Positions 1-8,631 of a stretch of 36,971 nt of DNA are shown piece after piece. The stretch is from positions 1 to 36,971 of the forward strand of contig DFWB01000224.1 in NCBI GenBank assembly GCA_002380675.1, given 5' to 3'. Below the pieces are notes generated by a model. It saw only the letters and a program-made list of their open reading frames with translations. It searched no databases and was not told the origin of the DNA. Positions within the stretch are counted from its first letter, which is position 1, and each line of letters opens with the position of its first letter. Made by a program: the position numbers and the translations under genes. The stretch comes from Akkermansiaceae bacterium UBA4145. GTDB lineage: Bacteria > Verrucomicrobiota > Verrucomicrobiia > Verrucomicrobiales > Akkermansiaceae.

Positions 1-2352
1 TCCATGGTAGCGGCGGTGCGGGCAGAGGGAGCCTCTTTCCTGCCCCAGGACATGAAAGGGGAGGACATCGTGGTCAATGAGTGGCTGGCGGAAGATCTCG
101 ATTTGGAATCCGGTCAGGAATTAAGCTTATCCTTTTTCAAATTGGTCCGGGGAAATGAGTTAGAAGAATCCACGGCGAATTTCCGGGTGCGAAAGAGCAT
201 CAAACTTGAGGGGCTTGCCGCGGATCAGCTTTGGATGCCGGACTTCCCGGGGGTGGCGGAGGCGGAGGATGCCCAAGACTGGGCTCCGGGACTGCCTCTC
301 GATCTCGGAAGGATCAGGCAAAAAGATGAGGATTATTGGGATGATTATCGGGGAACCCCAAAGGCCTTTATTTCTGAGGAAAAGGGGACGGAGTTATTTG
401 GCAACCGGTGGGGAAATTTCACATCTCTCCGGGTGCCAACCTCGGAGGTTTCTACGGTGAACCTGGAGGATGAATTGCTGCCACTCCTCAGGCCAGAGAT
501 GGCCGGCTTGCTCCTGCGTAACCTAAGAGATGAAGCAAGAGCAGCAGCCAAATCACCAGTCGATATCGCGGGCCTTTTCCTCAGCATGAGCGTTTTCCTG
601 ATTGTGGCATCCATTGCTCTAACAGCGATGCTCTTTCGGTTCAACGTCGAGCAGCGCAACAGGGAGAGTGGGCTGCTTGCTGCGGTGGGGGTCTCACCGA
701 GAAAGGTCCTCCGATGGCGCCTCGTGGAAGGGTTCATCATTGTTTTAGTAAGCGGGGGAGTCGGGCTGGCCCTGGCAATCACCTACTCGGCCTGGATTCT
801 CCGCTTTCTGGAAACAATTTGGAGTGATGGGATGAGCGGGCCATTCTTCATGCTTCACCTGAATCCCAACAGTGTATGCGTCGGATTAGGTGTCTTCATT
901 TTTCTGTCCATGGCCGCAATCTACTACTCAATGCGGAAGCAGGCTCGGAGGAGTGCAACCATGCGGTTGGAGGCAGGGCCTGAGGAGGCCCGGGGGCGCC
1001 CCCGGATCTGGCGATTTGCATCTACAGGGGCACTCTGTTTGCTTGTAGCGGTAGGAAGCCTGCTTGGGAGAGAGTCGATTGGAGCTCAGGCGGCCTTTTT
1101 CCTTTCCGGGATGTTTCTTCTGGTTGCGGGACTGCTGACTTACCGGGCGTGGCTCGAGCGTATAGCCAAGAAGAGATATCCTTCCATGTCGACTAGAGCG
1201 ATGGCGACCCTGAACAGTGTTCGCCGACCGGCGCGAAGCCTGGTGGTAGTTGGGATCATGGCGTGCGGAATTTTTCTCGTTATTTCTGTTACAGCCTCAC
1301 GAAAGCACGTTGGAGAAGAGTGGGCGGAAAAAGAAAGCGGGGCCGGGGGGTTTGGCTTTTGGATTGAAACGACAAGCCCGATCAATCGAGCAGCTGACGC
1401 CAAGAAGGATCCTGATTATTTTGAGCTGGGGGACCTCAGGGATATTCTTGGTACCATCGCCCCCTTCCGAATGGGTGTGGGAGACGATGCTAGCTGCTTT
1501 AACTTAAATACTGCAGCCCGCCCCCGATTGATTGCGACCGATACTGGGGCCTTAGCAGAACGAGGGGCCTTTACCATCAAGGCCGTTTCCGAAGGAGCCA
1601 ATAAGGAGGATGGCTGGAAGCTTCTGGGGCAACGAGCCGAGCCGAGGGTGCTTCCTGCATTTGTCGATGAGACAACGATGATGTGGGTTCTTAAGAAGAA
1701 AGTTGGAGATCGAATTACCTATCAGGATGAGCGGGGGAAGGATTTTCAGGTAGAAATTGTAGGAGCGTTAGCCGATAGCATTTTCCAAGGAAACATGATC
1801 GTTGACGAGGCCGCCTTTCTTAGCCTGTTCCCCTCGCAGGAAGGCTACCGCCTGTTTCTGGCGGATGCTTCCGAGGACACCGAGCAGGCGCTGGAAGCGC
1901 TGCAGAAAGCTACTGCAGATCGTGGAGGCGCAGTTTCTCTTACGCAGGAAAGGCTCGAAAGCTTCAATAGCGTGCAGAATACCTATATCTCAATTTTTCA
2001 CGTCCTAGGAGGTCTCGGTCTCATTCTAGGGAGTGCAGGACTCGGAGTTGTGACAGCTCGTAATCTTGCCGAAAGGCGGAATGAATTTGCCGTTCTCAAT
2101 GTCATTGGGGTGGCCCACCGGGAGATCCGAAGAATTATTTTCAAGGAGGTAAGATCCTTTATCGGCTGGGCTCTTGTGGTCGGCCTCGGGGCCTCATGCG
2201 TAGCAATCCTGCCTGTGTTCTCAGAAGCTCCGCCGGAACAAACGCTGGTTGGTCTAGGGGCAATGGTTGTTCTTATCGGCGTAAATAGTCTGTTCTGGGC
2301 CTTTGTTGGCTATCTTGCCGCCTATCGCAGAAGATCTGGAATCAGGATCTGA
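1..2352 (+). CDS. FtsX-family ABC transporter permease (5' end cut by the window)
   Basis: This is the membrane subunit of a MacB/LolCDE-like ABC transporter, which would act in the inner membrane on lipoproteins, lipids or drugs; the substrate is not visible. The frame is open from the first base. The visible N-terminus (about residues 15-60, counting from the ATG at position 4) already looks like the interior of an extracytoplasmic MacB-type domain, so the first membrane helix and start codon probably lie upstream. A first FtsX block with three helices spans about 190-320. Further hydrophobic helices follow near 340-385 and 410-430. A second extracytoplasmic domain covers about 440-640, and a final FtsX block with three helices covers about 665-775. 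Two FtsX blocks in one chain match the long 'two-repeat' permeases that pair with a separate ATPase, which is not in view. The family is clear; the partner and cargo are unknown. Confidence 0.85.
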   Translation, partial: SMVAAVRAEGASFLPQDMKGEDIVVNEWLAEDLDLESGQELSLSFFKLVRGNELEESTANFRVRKSIKLEGLAADQLWMPDFPGVAEAEDAQDWAPGLPLDLGRIRQKDEDYWDDYRGTPKAFISEEKGTELFGNRWGNFTSLRVPTSEVSTVNLEDELLPLLRPEMAGLLLRNLRDEARAAAKSPVDIAGLFLSMSVFLIVASIALTAMLFRFNVEQRNRESGLLAAVGVSPRKVLRWRLVEGFIIVLVSGGVGLALAITYSAWILRFLETIWSDGMSGPFFMLHLNPNSVCVGLGVFIFLSMAAIYYSMRKQARRSATMRLEAGPEEARGRPRIWRFASTGALCLLVAVGSLLGRESIGAQAAFFLSGMFLLVAGLLTYRAWLERIAKKRYPSMSTRAMATLNSVRRPARSLVVVGIMACGIFLVISVTASRKHVGEEWAEKESGAGGFGFWIETTSPINRAADAKKDPDYFELGDLRDILGTIAPFRMGVGDDASCFNLNTAARPRLIATDTGALAERGAFTIKAVSEGANKEDGWKLLGQRAEPRVLPAFVDETTMMWVLKKKVGDRITYQDERGKDFQVEIVGALADSIFQGNMIVDEAAFLSLFPSQEGYRLFLADASEDTEQALEALQKATADRGGAVSLTQERLESFNSVQNTYISIFHVLGGLGLILGSAGLGVVTARNLAERRNEFAVLNVIGVAHREIRRIIFKEVRSFIGWALVVGLGASCVAILPVFSEAPPEQTLVGLGAMVVLIGVNSLFWAFVGYLAAYRRRSGIRI

Positions 2353-2401
2353 AGCCGATTCTGTTTCTTGTGCTTCCTGGGTCGCTACCTAGGCTTCGAC
2401 C

Positions 2402-3307
2402 GTGAAAGCTCTTATCCTGGTATTATTAACGTTAGCTCCCATGGCCCGCGGCGGTGACTGGGTTGATCTTTGGCCGGGAAAGGCTCCGGGGGCCAAACGT
2501 CCACCGGCCGGGACCGAAACTGGCGGAAGCAACTGGAGATTTTCTCATACGGAAGTTCCCCAATACAGTTTGTTTCCAGCAAAAAAACCGAATGGAACGG
2601 GGGTGGTCATTTTGCCAGGTGGGGGCTATGCCAATCTCGCAGCAGATCACGAAGGGCGGCAAGTTGGAGAGTGGTTCGCCAAACGGGGAGTAACGGCCAT
2701 GGTGGTCAAATACAGGGTTAGCGCCAACCCTGCCCTTGGATATCATTATCCCGTCCCTCAAATGGATGTTCGGCGGGCGATCCGGACAATGAGGTCCATG
2801 TCGACGAAGTGGGCCGTGGATGCGGGTCGGATCGGCGTTCTGGGGTTTTCGGCCGGAGGCCACCTCTGCTCTACCGCAGTCACAATGTTTGATGACACAT
2901 TCAAGCAGGAAACACAGGACCCTATCGACATGCTAAGCCCTCGGCCGAACTTTGGGATTCTCTGCTATCCTGTGATTGCAATGGGCCAGCCCTATTGCCA
3001 CGGGGGTTCGGTGAGGAATTTACTGGGAGAGGCGCCCTCTCAGGAACTCCTCGACCGGAACAATACCGCATTACGAGTCACTAGTCGCACACCTCCGATT
3101 TTTCTCGTCCACTCTGCCGATGACCGGGCAGTGCCTTTACGGAATGGCACGGAATTTGTGGCAGCTTGTGCGGAAAAGGGAGTTCCGGTGACCTGCCATA
3201 TTTATGCCAAGGGAGGCCATGGTTACGGTCTGGGCCGGTCTGGAGAATCCAAAAACTGGCCTGCCCGCCTCGAAGATTGGATGCGAAGCCACGGATGGAT
3301 GGACTGA
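2402..3307 (+). CDS. Secreted alpha/beta hydrolase (acetyl-xylan-esterase-like lipase/esterase)
   Basis: This is probably an exported esterase that removes acyl groups from carbohydrate or other small esters. The GTG start gives a short signal peptide (residues 1-18, ending near ARGGD). The oxyanion-hole motif PGGGY is at 72-76. The nucleophile elbow GFSAGGH carries Ser150, with an acid Asp at 240 or 241 (HSADDR) and His273 (GGHGYG). At 301 residues it has normal length for the BD-FAE/Axe-type esterases. It follows the ABC permease by 49 bp on the same strand and converges on the PPIase gene. A second, separate esterase lies near 10.6 kb. The hydrolase fold and triad are read directly from the sequence; the substrate is inference. 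Confidence 0.85.
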   Translation: MKALILVLLTLAPMARGGDWVDLWPGKAPGAKRPPAGTETGGSNWRFSHTEVPQYSLFPAKKPNGTGVVILPGGGYANLAADHEGRQVGEWFAKRGVTAMVVKYRVSANPALGYHYPVPQMDVRRAIRTMRSMSTKWAVDAGRIGVLGFSAGGHLCSTAVTMFDDTFKQETQDPIDMLSPRPNFGILCYPVIAMGQPYCHGGSVRNLLGEAPSQELLDRNNTALRVTSRTPPIFLVHSADDRAVPLRNGTEFVAACAEKGVPVTCHIYAKGGHGYGLGRSGESKNWPARLEDWMRSHGWMD

Positions 3308-3355
3308 GCCGCGACCATGGGCTGCTATTTGGCAGCGATTTCCTACGCCGGAGGC

Positions 3356-4252
3356 TCAGCTCTCTGGCGAGTTCTCTTCGGGTTCGCCGTCCTCGCCGCT
3401 AAAATCGACTTTCTCCACAGTGGCTCCTTTTCTGAGGTTGGCTGCGAAGTTCCGCAGTGCGTTCCGGCGTTTTTCAAATTCTACCCGATGGGTAATATCC
3501 TCCTGAACTTCTTCAAAGGCTCGGACCACAGCCGGTTTGATCTCAGCGATCTTAAGAATGTGGTAGGAGTGCTCGTAGGCGATGACGGGGCTGACCTCAT
3601 CGAGCCGCATCGTGAACATGATTGATTCAATCGGGTTCGATGGCCGATCGAAAGTAATCCACCCCAGATCAATTTCTCCCGATTCCTTCTCGGTCTCGGC
3701 CTTCGCGATTTCCTCGAAGTTGGCACCATCAACAAGTGCTTCGCGGAGCTCACCCATTTCTTCCAGCAAGAGGACAGGATCCTCATGTTTCTCAAGAGAC
3801 TTCATGAAATGAAGGACGCGCACTTCGGCAGTAGTCCGAAATTCTCTTTCATTGTCCTTGTAGTAGTTCCGGACGTCCTGATCAGAGACGTCCGTTTTAC
3901 CCGCTAGAACTCCATCGAGAAATTTCTCCATACGCAAGTTGGCCTCGCACTCATCCTGCAGACTGTCGCGCTGCGCCTCCAGCATGTCCCAGCTCGCACC
4001 ATGCTTACGATATTCCTTCAGGGTGCCCTCAAGCCGCTCCTTGATCTCCTCTTCGGGAAGATCAGGGAATTGAGACTCGGCCTCCTGCGCGATTAAGACC
4101 GAGTCGATGACCTCTTCCTCCGCCTGCTCCATGAACTCGGGATCCCGCTCGCAACAAGATACTTGCAGGCGGGCCTCAGCTTCAGACTTGATCCGGGCAA
4201 AGGCATCTTCAAGAAGATTTGGGTCGATAAGCTCTCCGTTAACGCGAAGCAT
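3356..4252 (-). CDS. Parvulin/SurA-like peptidyl-prolyl isomerase without a signal peptide
   Basis: A folding factor that would catalyse cis-trans isomerisation of proline bonds. The 298 residues begin with a SurA-N-like helical region (about 1-125, rich in Glu and Lys). A parvulin domain follows at about 130-245: a strand with VRVLHFMKS in place of the usual ASHIL, then GEIDLGWI, DEVSPVIAYEHSYHILKIAE and a C-terminal helix. The tail is acidic. There is no signal peptide or membrane helix, so unlike SurA or PpiD it should be cytoplasmic as annotated. It lies 49 bp downstream of leuS on the same strand and is likely co-transcribed. The lost first catalytic-strand histidine (H retained one turn later in LHF) makes isomerase activity less certain than the fold. 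Confidence 0.8.
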   Translation of the reverse strand: MLRVNGELIDPNLLEDAFARIKSEAEARLQVSCCERDPEFMEQAEEEVIDSVLIAQEAESQFPDLPEEEIKERLEGTLKEYRKHGASWDMLEAQRDSLQDECEANLRMEKFLDGVLAGKTDVSDQDVRNYYKDNEREFRTTAEVRVLHFMKSLEKHEDPVLLLEEMGELREALVDGANFEEIAKAETEKESGEIDLGWITFDRPSNPIESIMFTMRLDEVSPVIAYEHSYHILKIAEIKPAVVRAFEEVQEDITHRVEFEKRRNALRNFAANLRKGATVEKVDFSGEDGEPEENSPES

Positions 4253-4301
4253 AGCTGAGAGGTAGCGGCGGAGGACTCAATCGCCAATCCGAAAGAATAT
4301 C

Positions 4302-6851
4302 TCAGTTTGCCACGATATTCACCAGGCGGCCGGGAACAACGATGACTTTGCGAACGGTCAGGCCCTCTATGAGCCCCACAATTTTGGAGTCTGCCAGCGC
4401 AGAGGATTCCAATTCCTCATTCGAAGCCGCGGCAGCCACCTGTATCCGGGACCGGACTTTTCCGTTTACCTGGACGACCATTTCGATCTCATCTTCCACC
4501 AGCAGGGACTCGTCGAAGTCAGGCCAATCTGCCTCGAGACAGGAGCCCCCATACTCCAGCTGCTCCCAAAGTTCCTCGGTGAGGTGAGGGGCAAAAGGAT
4601 TGAGCAGGATAAGGAAGGAGCGGAAAAGATCGTGGGGGACTTCGTTCCCGGAAGTGAAGGCGTTAATGCACTCCATCATCTGGGAAATGGCGGTGTTAAA
4701 TCGAAGTTTCTCGATGTCCTCCCCAACTTTCTTGATCGTAGCGTGCATGATCTTGAGGAGGGCGGGTTCCCCGGGATTGTCGCCGAGTTTGTCCCCATGG
4801 GCCCACTCGCCTTCCTGAGTGATGACCATGGCGACTCGCCAGACCTTGGCAAGGAAGCGCGAGACCCCCTCGACGCCCTGCGTATTCCAGGGCTTTACCT
4901 GCTCGAGCGGGCCCATGAACATCTCGTAGAGCCGGAATGCATCCGCGCCATACTCTGCCACCACGTCATCAGGATTAATGACGTTGCCGAGCGACTTGGA
5001 CATCTTTCGGCCATCTTCTCCCATGATGAGGCCCTGATTCACGAGCTTCTGGAATGGCTCGGCAGTATTGAGATGCCCAAGGTCATTCAGGATCTTATGC
5101 CAGAAACGAGCGTAAAGCAGATGCAGCACGGCGTGCTCAGTACCGCCAATGTAAAGGTCGACTCCTCCTGTATGGCCCGGACCTCCAAGCCAGTAGTCTC
5201 TGGCCTCAGAAGAAATAAATCGCTCGTTGTTTGTCGGGTCGCAGTAGCGCAGGTAATACCAGCATGACCCTGCCCACTGAGGCATGGTGTTTGTTTCACG
5301 CCTCTTCCCATCGGAAACCTCGACCCAGTCGATGGCTTTTGAGAGGAGAGGTTCGGGTTCTCCTGAGGGATTATAGTCTTCCAACTCCGGAGCGAGCAAA
5401 GGCAACTCACTTTCTGGCAGGGCTTCATGGTGACCGTCCTTCCAGAGGATGGGGAAGGGCTCCCCCCAGTAGCGCTGGCGGGAGAAAAGCCAGTCGCGCA
5501 GCTTGTAGTTGATTTGAGCCTCTCCATGATTGTGTTCCTCAAGCCATTCCTTGATTGCTCTTTTGGCTTCGGGGGTTGCCATTCCATCGAGAAAGCCTGA
5601 GTTCACGGCGCTGCCGTCGCCTGTGAACCCTTGCCAGGCCGTCTCGTCTGCAGGCTCCACCACTTGAACGACAGGAAGGTCAAACTTGGTCGCGAACTCG
5701 AGATCGCGGCTATCGTGGCCGGGCACTGCCATGATGGCACCGGTTCCATAACCCATCATGACATAATCAGCGATCCACACCGGGATGGATTCGTTATTGA
5801 CCGGGTTGACGGCAAAAGCCCCCGTAGCGACGCCCGTCTTCTCCTTGTTGAGCTCGCCACGCTCCATCTCAGACTTGGACGCGCAGAGCCTCCGATAGGA
5901 GGTGACGGCGTCTCGCTGCGGGGCGGTGGTAATCTGGTCTACCAGAGGGTGCTCTGGGGCGAGGACCATGTAGGTGGCGCCGAAAAGGGTATCAGGCCTC
6001 GTAGTAAACACTTCAATCTCTGCGTCGTGAGCGGGTGCGAGGGGGAAAACGACGCGTGCGCCCTCGGACCGCCCGATCCAGTTACGCTGGAGCATCTTGA
6101 TCCCTTCGGGCCAGTCGAGATTCTCCAGCTCGTCGATGAGCCGTTGCGCGTATGCAGTAATACGAAGCATCCACTGCTGGAGAGGACGCCGCTCTACGGC
6201 GTGCCCCTTCTCTTCCCACTCCGAGACTTCCTCATTGGCGAGGACCGTTCCAAGGCTGGGGCACCAGTTCACGGGGGCCTCTGCGACATAGGCGAGTCGC
6301 ACATTATCGATTTGTTCCTTGGTCCAGCCCTGCTCTTCCAGTTCGGATACGGGCCGGGCTCGCTGGGAAGAGGCATCGAAGTAGCTATTGTAAATCTGCA
6401 GGAAGATCCATTGGGTCCACCGTACGTATCCTGGATCCGTGGTATTTACCTCGCGATCCCAGTCGTAACAGAAGCCAAGCATCTTGAGCTGGCGCCGGAA
6501 GTTATTGATGTTGTTCTGTGTATTGATTCTCGGATGCTCTCCGGTCTTCCGGGCATGCTCTTCCGCGGGCAGGCCGAACGCGTCCCACCCCATCGGGTGG
6601 AGAACGTTGAAGCCGTTCTTGCGTTTGTAGCGAGTGATAATGTCAGTGGCAGTATAGCCTTCAGGGTGGCCTACATGCAGTCCAGCTCCGCTCGGGTAGG
6701 GAAACATGTCGAGCGCATAGAATTTGGGTGCGGAGCTATCGAAGTCAGGGTCACCTGGTCCGGGCATGCGGAACGCCTTATTCTCGTCCCAACGCTCCTG
6801 CCACTTTGCCTCGAAAGTATCGAATGGGTAAGGTTTACGTCGGTCGCTCAT
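4302..6851 (-). CDS. leuS: Leucyl-tRNA synthetase
   Basis: A class Ia synthetase that charges tRNA-Leu with leucine in the cytoplasm. The start is taken at the ATG beginning MSDRRKPYPF; an ATG 20 codons upstream adds an unconserved stretch. The HIGH-equivalent HVGH is at residues 59-62 within PYPSGAGLHVGHPEGY. The CP1 editing domain carries the TTRPDTLFGATYM block. RDWLFSRQRYWGEPFPI marks the return to the catalytic core, and the KMSKS loop appears as GRKMSKSLGNV. The C-terminal domain contains VQVNGKVRSR. At 849 residues it is near full length for bacterial LeuRS. No T-box-like leader fits in the roughly 100 bp upstream. It is probably co-transcribed with the PPIase gene that follows. Confidence 0.98.
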   Translation of the reverse strand: MSDRRKPYPFDTFEAKWQERWDENKAFRMPGPGDPDFDSSAPKFYALDMFPYPSGAGLHVGHPEGYTATDIITRYKRKNGFNVLHPMGWDAFGLPAEEHARKTGEHPRINTQNNINNFRRQLKMLGFCYDWDREVNTTDPGYVRWTQWIFLQIYNSYFDASSQRARPVSELEEQGWTKEQIDNVRLAYVAEAPVNWCPSLGTVLANEEVSEWEEKGHAVERRPLQQWMLRITAYAQRLIDELENLDWPEGIKMLQRNWIGRSEGARVVFPLAPAHDAEIEVFTTRPDTLFGATYMVLAPEHPLVDQITTAPQRDAVTSYRRLCASKSEMERGELNKEKTGVATGAFAVNPVNNESIPVWIADYVMMGYGTGAIMAVPGHDSRDLEFATKFDLPVVQVVEPADETAWQGFTGDGSAVNSGFLDGMATPEAKRAIKEWLEEHNHGEAQINYKLRDWLFSRQRYWGEPFPILWKDGHHEALPESELPLLAPELEDYNPSGEPEPLLSKAIDWVEVSDGKRRETNTMPQWAGSCWYYLRYCDPTNNERFISSEARDYWLGGPGHTGGVDLYIGGTEHAVLHLLYARFWHKILNDLGHLNTAEPFQKLVNQGLIMGEDGRKMSKSLGNVINPDDVVAEYGADAFRLYEMFMGPLEQVKPWNTQGVEGVSRFLAKVWRVAMVITQEGEWAHGDKLGDNPGEPALLKIMHATIKKVGEDIEKLRFNTAISQMMECINAFTSGNEVPHDLFRSFLILLNPFAPHLTEELWEQLEYGGSCLEADWPDFDESLLVEDEIEMVVQVNGKVRSRIQVAAAASNEELESSALADSKIVGLIEGLTVRKVIVVPGRLVNIVAN

Positions 6852-6896
6852 GGTGGGTTCTTTGGTCCTGAAATGGGGCGGGAAGGTGGCAGATAA

Positions 6897-6933
6897 GCCG
6901 TAGCAGGGCAAGCGCCCTGCGTCAGGGTTACGG
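6897..6933. other. Hairpin between the beta-lactamase-family gene and leuS
   Basis: A perfect 7-bp stem GCAGGGC (6903-6909) / GCCCTGC (6914-6920) has an AAGC loop. It is flanked by an outer CCGTA/TACGG pairing. It lies downstream of the minus-strand hydrolase gene and upstream of leuS. There is no clear T-run, so it is a weak terminator at best, or a leader structure for leuS. Confidence 0.4.
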
Positions 6934-6954
6934 TGGCAGTTGGCGGAGAGCCCG

Positions 6955-8208
6955 CTATTCGATCGAATTGTAAATCAGCGGCTTGAGAGCATCCTCGAGA
7001 AGGAAGTCGAAGGGGAAGGTTTGCTCCATGGTGACCACGACGAGCTGATCAGCCGGAGAAATCCAGAAGTGGGTGCTCAACATGCCCCCCCAGCCGTATT
7101 CGCCGAGGCGCCCTGCCTTATTCCAATCTTTTTGATCAACCTTCACTGAGAAGCCGAGGCCAAATCCCGTGCCGTGTCTCAAGTTCCCTGGGAACCTTAT
7201 AGGCATCGCCGGCGCAGGAAGGTGATTCCGGGTCATATTCTCCACGGTCTTCTTCTGGAGGAGCCTGTGCCCGTGCAGCTCCCCGCCGTTTGCGATCATC
7301 TGCAGGAAGCGAGTATAATCACGGATTGTCGAAGCGAGGCCCCCGCCCCCCGAAAACATTCTGGTCTTGGCGCTGTAAGTAAACAGATCCGTGGTCCTTC
7401 TTGTTAATGCCCCTGTTTTGTTGGAGTCGTAAGCTATAGCTAGCCGTGCTCTTTTGTCCTCCGGGATCACGAAGCCCGTGTCGACCATTCCCAGTGGAGT
7501 AAAAATCTGAGACTGGAAGAATTGGTCGAGAGTCAGGCCTGAAACTCGCTCTACTACGGCGCCCAGAAGGTCTGTCGAAATTCCGTAAAGCCAACGCTCG
7601 CCTGGCTCAAAGGCCATCGGGATGAGCGCGGCCTGCCTATAAAACTTTGAAAGAGGGACTGTCTCGAGGAGGGAGCCGTTCTCCCGATGTGCCTCGTCTA
7701 TCGGCTGAATTCCGATATTTCCGTAGGAATATCCCGAAGTATGACACAAGAGGTCTTTGACGGTGGCAGGGGTTTTCGGGATCCTTGCCTTACCATCTTT
7801 CCAGACCTTGGCGTTTTTAAACTCAGGCAGGTATTTGGAGACGGCGTCCTCGATGCGAAGTTCACCTCGCTCAACCAGCATCATTGCGGCAACCGAAGTA
7901 ACAGCTTTTGTCATGGAATAGATACGAAAGATGGTGTCGGCCTCCATGGGCTTTTTGTTTTCGATGTCGCGGAAGCCAAACGTGTCCGAGTAGACAATTT
8001 TTCCTCTCCGGGTAACCATCACGGAGGCTCCGGCAATGCGTTTCTCACGAATCAGAGACTGAACTTTGTCTCCAACCAACTGGAGCTTTTCCGAGGACAT
8101 TCCCACCGCGGCAGGGTCAGCGGCGGGCAGTTCTTGGGTAGTTGGCTTTCTCGCCGTGGAGAGTCCGGGAATAAGAATCAGGAACAAGATGGCCGCATAT
8201 AGCTTCAT
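6955..8208 (-). CDS. Secreted serine hydrolase, class C beta-lactamase / esterase family
   Basis: A penicillin-binding-protein-fold serine hydrolase. Close families include EstB-type esterases and D-aminopeptidases, so true beta-lactamase activity should not be assumed. The start is placed at MKLYAAILFL, which gives a typical signal peptide (residues 1-19); an upstream in-frame ATG adds 12 polar residues. The catalytic SxxK motif is Ser98-Met-Thr-Lys101. The second motif is built around Tyr208 (WLYGIS), where the usual YxN has become Y-G-I. HTSGYSYG (156-163) and a C-terminal GWGGM-like strand are further family marks. At 417 residues it is a normal length. It sits on the same strand 103 bp upstream of leuS. 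The product is probably periplasmic or secreted. Confidence 0.85.
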   Translation of the reverse strand: MKLYAAILFLILIPGLSTARKPTTQELPAADPAAVGMSSEKLQLVGDKVQSLIREKRIAGASVMVTRRGKIVYSDTFGFRDIENKKPMEADTIFRIYSMTKAVTSVAAMMLVERGELRIEDAVSKYLPEFKNAKVWKDGKARIPKTPATVKDLLCHTSGYSYGNIGIQPIDEAHRENGSLLETVPLSKFYRQAALIPMAFEPGERWLYGISTDLLGAVVERVSGLTLDQFFQSQIFTPLGMVDTGFVIPEDKRARLAIAYDSNKTGALTRRTTDLFTYSAKTRMFSGGGGLASTIRDYTRFLQMIANGGELHGHRLLQKKTVENMTRNHLPAPAMPIRFPGNLRHGTGFGLGFSVKVDQKDWNKAGRLGEYGWGGMLSTHFWISPADQLVVVTMEQTFPFDFLLEDALKPLIYNSIE

Positions 8209-8286
8209 GTGGGTGTTTGTCTCTGATCTTACGGAGGAAGGCAAGTGGCCTCCCCTCGGCTCATTTACAAGGGGCGGAAAACAGAA

Positions 8287-8319
8287 CCCCGCCGCGGTAG
8301 CACCGAAACCACGGCGGGG
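8287..8319 (-). terminator. Terminator-like hairpin on the minus strand with no gene in front of it
   Basis: CCCCGCCGCGGT (8287-8298) pairs with ACCACGGCGGGG (8308-8319) over 12 positions with one mismatch and a 9-nt loop. Read on the minus strand, the stem is followed by TTCTGTTTTCC, a modest T-rich tail. The nearest minus-strand gene upstream ends at 9844, beyond rdgB and the NlpC gene. The element would therefore end an unannotated minus transcript or act in the leader of the hydrolase gene. Confidence 0.5.
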
Positions 8320-8422
8320 CCTCTCTCGCTCTTCTCCGAAGAGAAGGAGCGAAGAATCTGTTACTCGTTGACCGGGAGGCCGGGAAGGCCTGAACCGGGC
8401 TATGAATCCTTAGCTGGGCAAA

Positions 8423-8518
8423 ATCTGTAGCACGAGATATTGAGAAGGGAGGGGGTTACTCGCCAGAGAATTTCTTATTTTTTTCTCAGTAAGCGCCTTA
8501 ATATCTGTAGGTCACGAG
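8423..8518 (+). repeat. Imperfect direct repeat ATCTGTAG(GT)CACGAG
   Basis: ATCTGTAGCACGAG at 8423-8436 recurs as ATCTGTAGGTCACGAG at 8503-8518, with a 2-base insertion and 80 bp between copy starts. Both copies lie upstream of rdgB. They could be paired protein-binding sites or a chance or degenerate duplication. Confidence 0.35.
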
Positions 8519-8617
8519 CAGGCCCCATTCTGGTCCCGGGGTTAAGAGCGCGATCCCTCTCGAAACGGCGCAGAGGTCAGATGGGCGGTTTTCGCACTTT
8601 ATTGAGCGGAGCTGTTG

Positions 8618-8623
8618 AGGAGG
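8618..8623 (+). promoter_or_regulatory. Shine-Dalgarno that fixes the rdgB start
   Basis: AGGAGG ends 8 bases before the ATG at 8632. This supports that start over the longer open frame beginning at 8440. Confidence 0.8.
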
Positions 8624-8631
8624 ATGAAGGA

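Larger units (their letters stand above)
8209..8631. other. Gene-poor divergent intergenic region with hairpins and a short repeat
   Basis: This 423-bp stretch separates the minus-strand hydrolase from rdgB. It should hold both promoters, but I see no convincing -35/-10 pair. It contains a strong GC hairpin (8287-8319), a second hairpin (8327-8351, CGCTC-TTCTC with loop CGAA), an A/T-rich inverted repeat near 8464-8488, and an imperfect direct repeat at 8423-8436 and 8503-8518. The rdgB frame stays open upstream to 8440, but that extension is basic, lacks conserved sequence and is not taken as coding. No tRNA, tmRNA or SRP RNA signature was recognised. Confidence 0.6.

Noticed and set aside
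5631..6896. 421-codon plus-strand ORF
   Set aside because: It lies wholly antisense to leuS, whose motifs are unmistakable. The translation has no family motif or ribosome-binding site. Long antisense frames are common in GC-rich genes.
8440..8631. N-terminal extension of rdgB
   Set aside because: AGGAGG precedes the ATG at 8632 and the family signature begins immediately after it. The upstream 64 codons are basic and unconserved in character.
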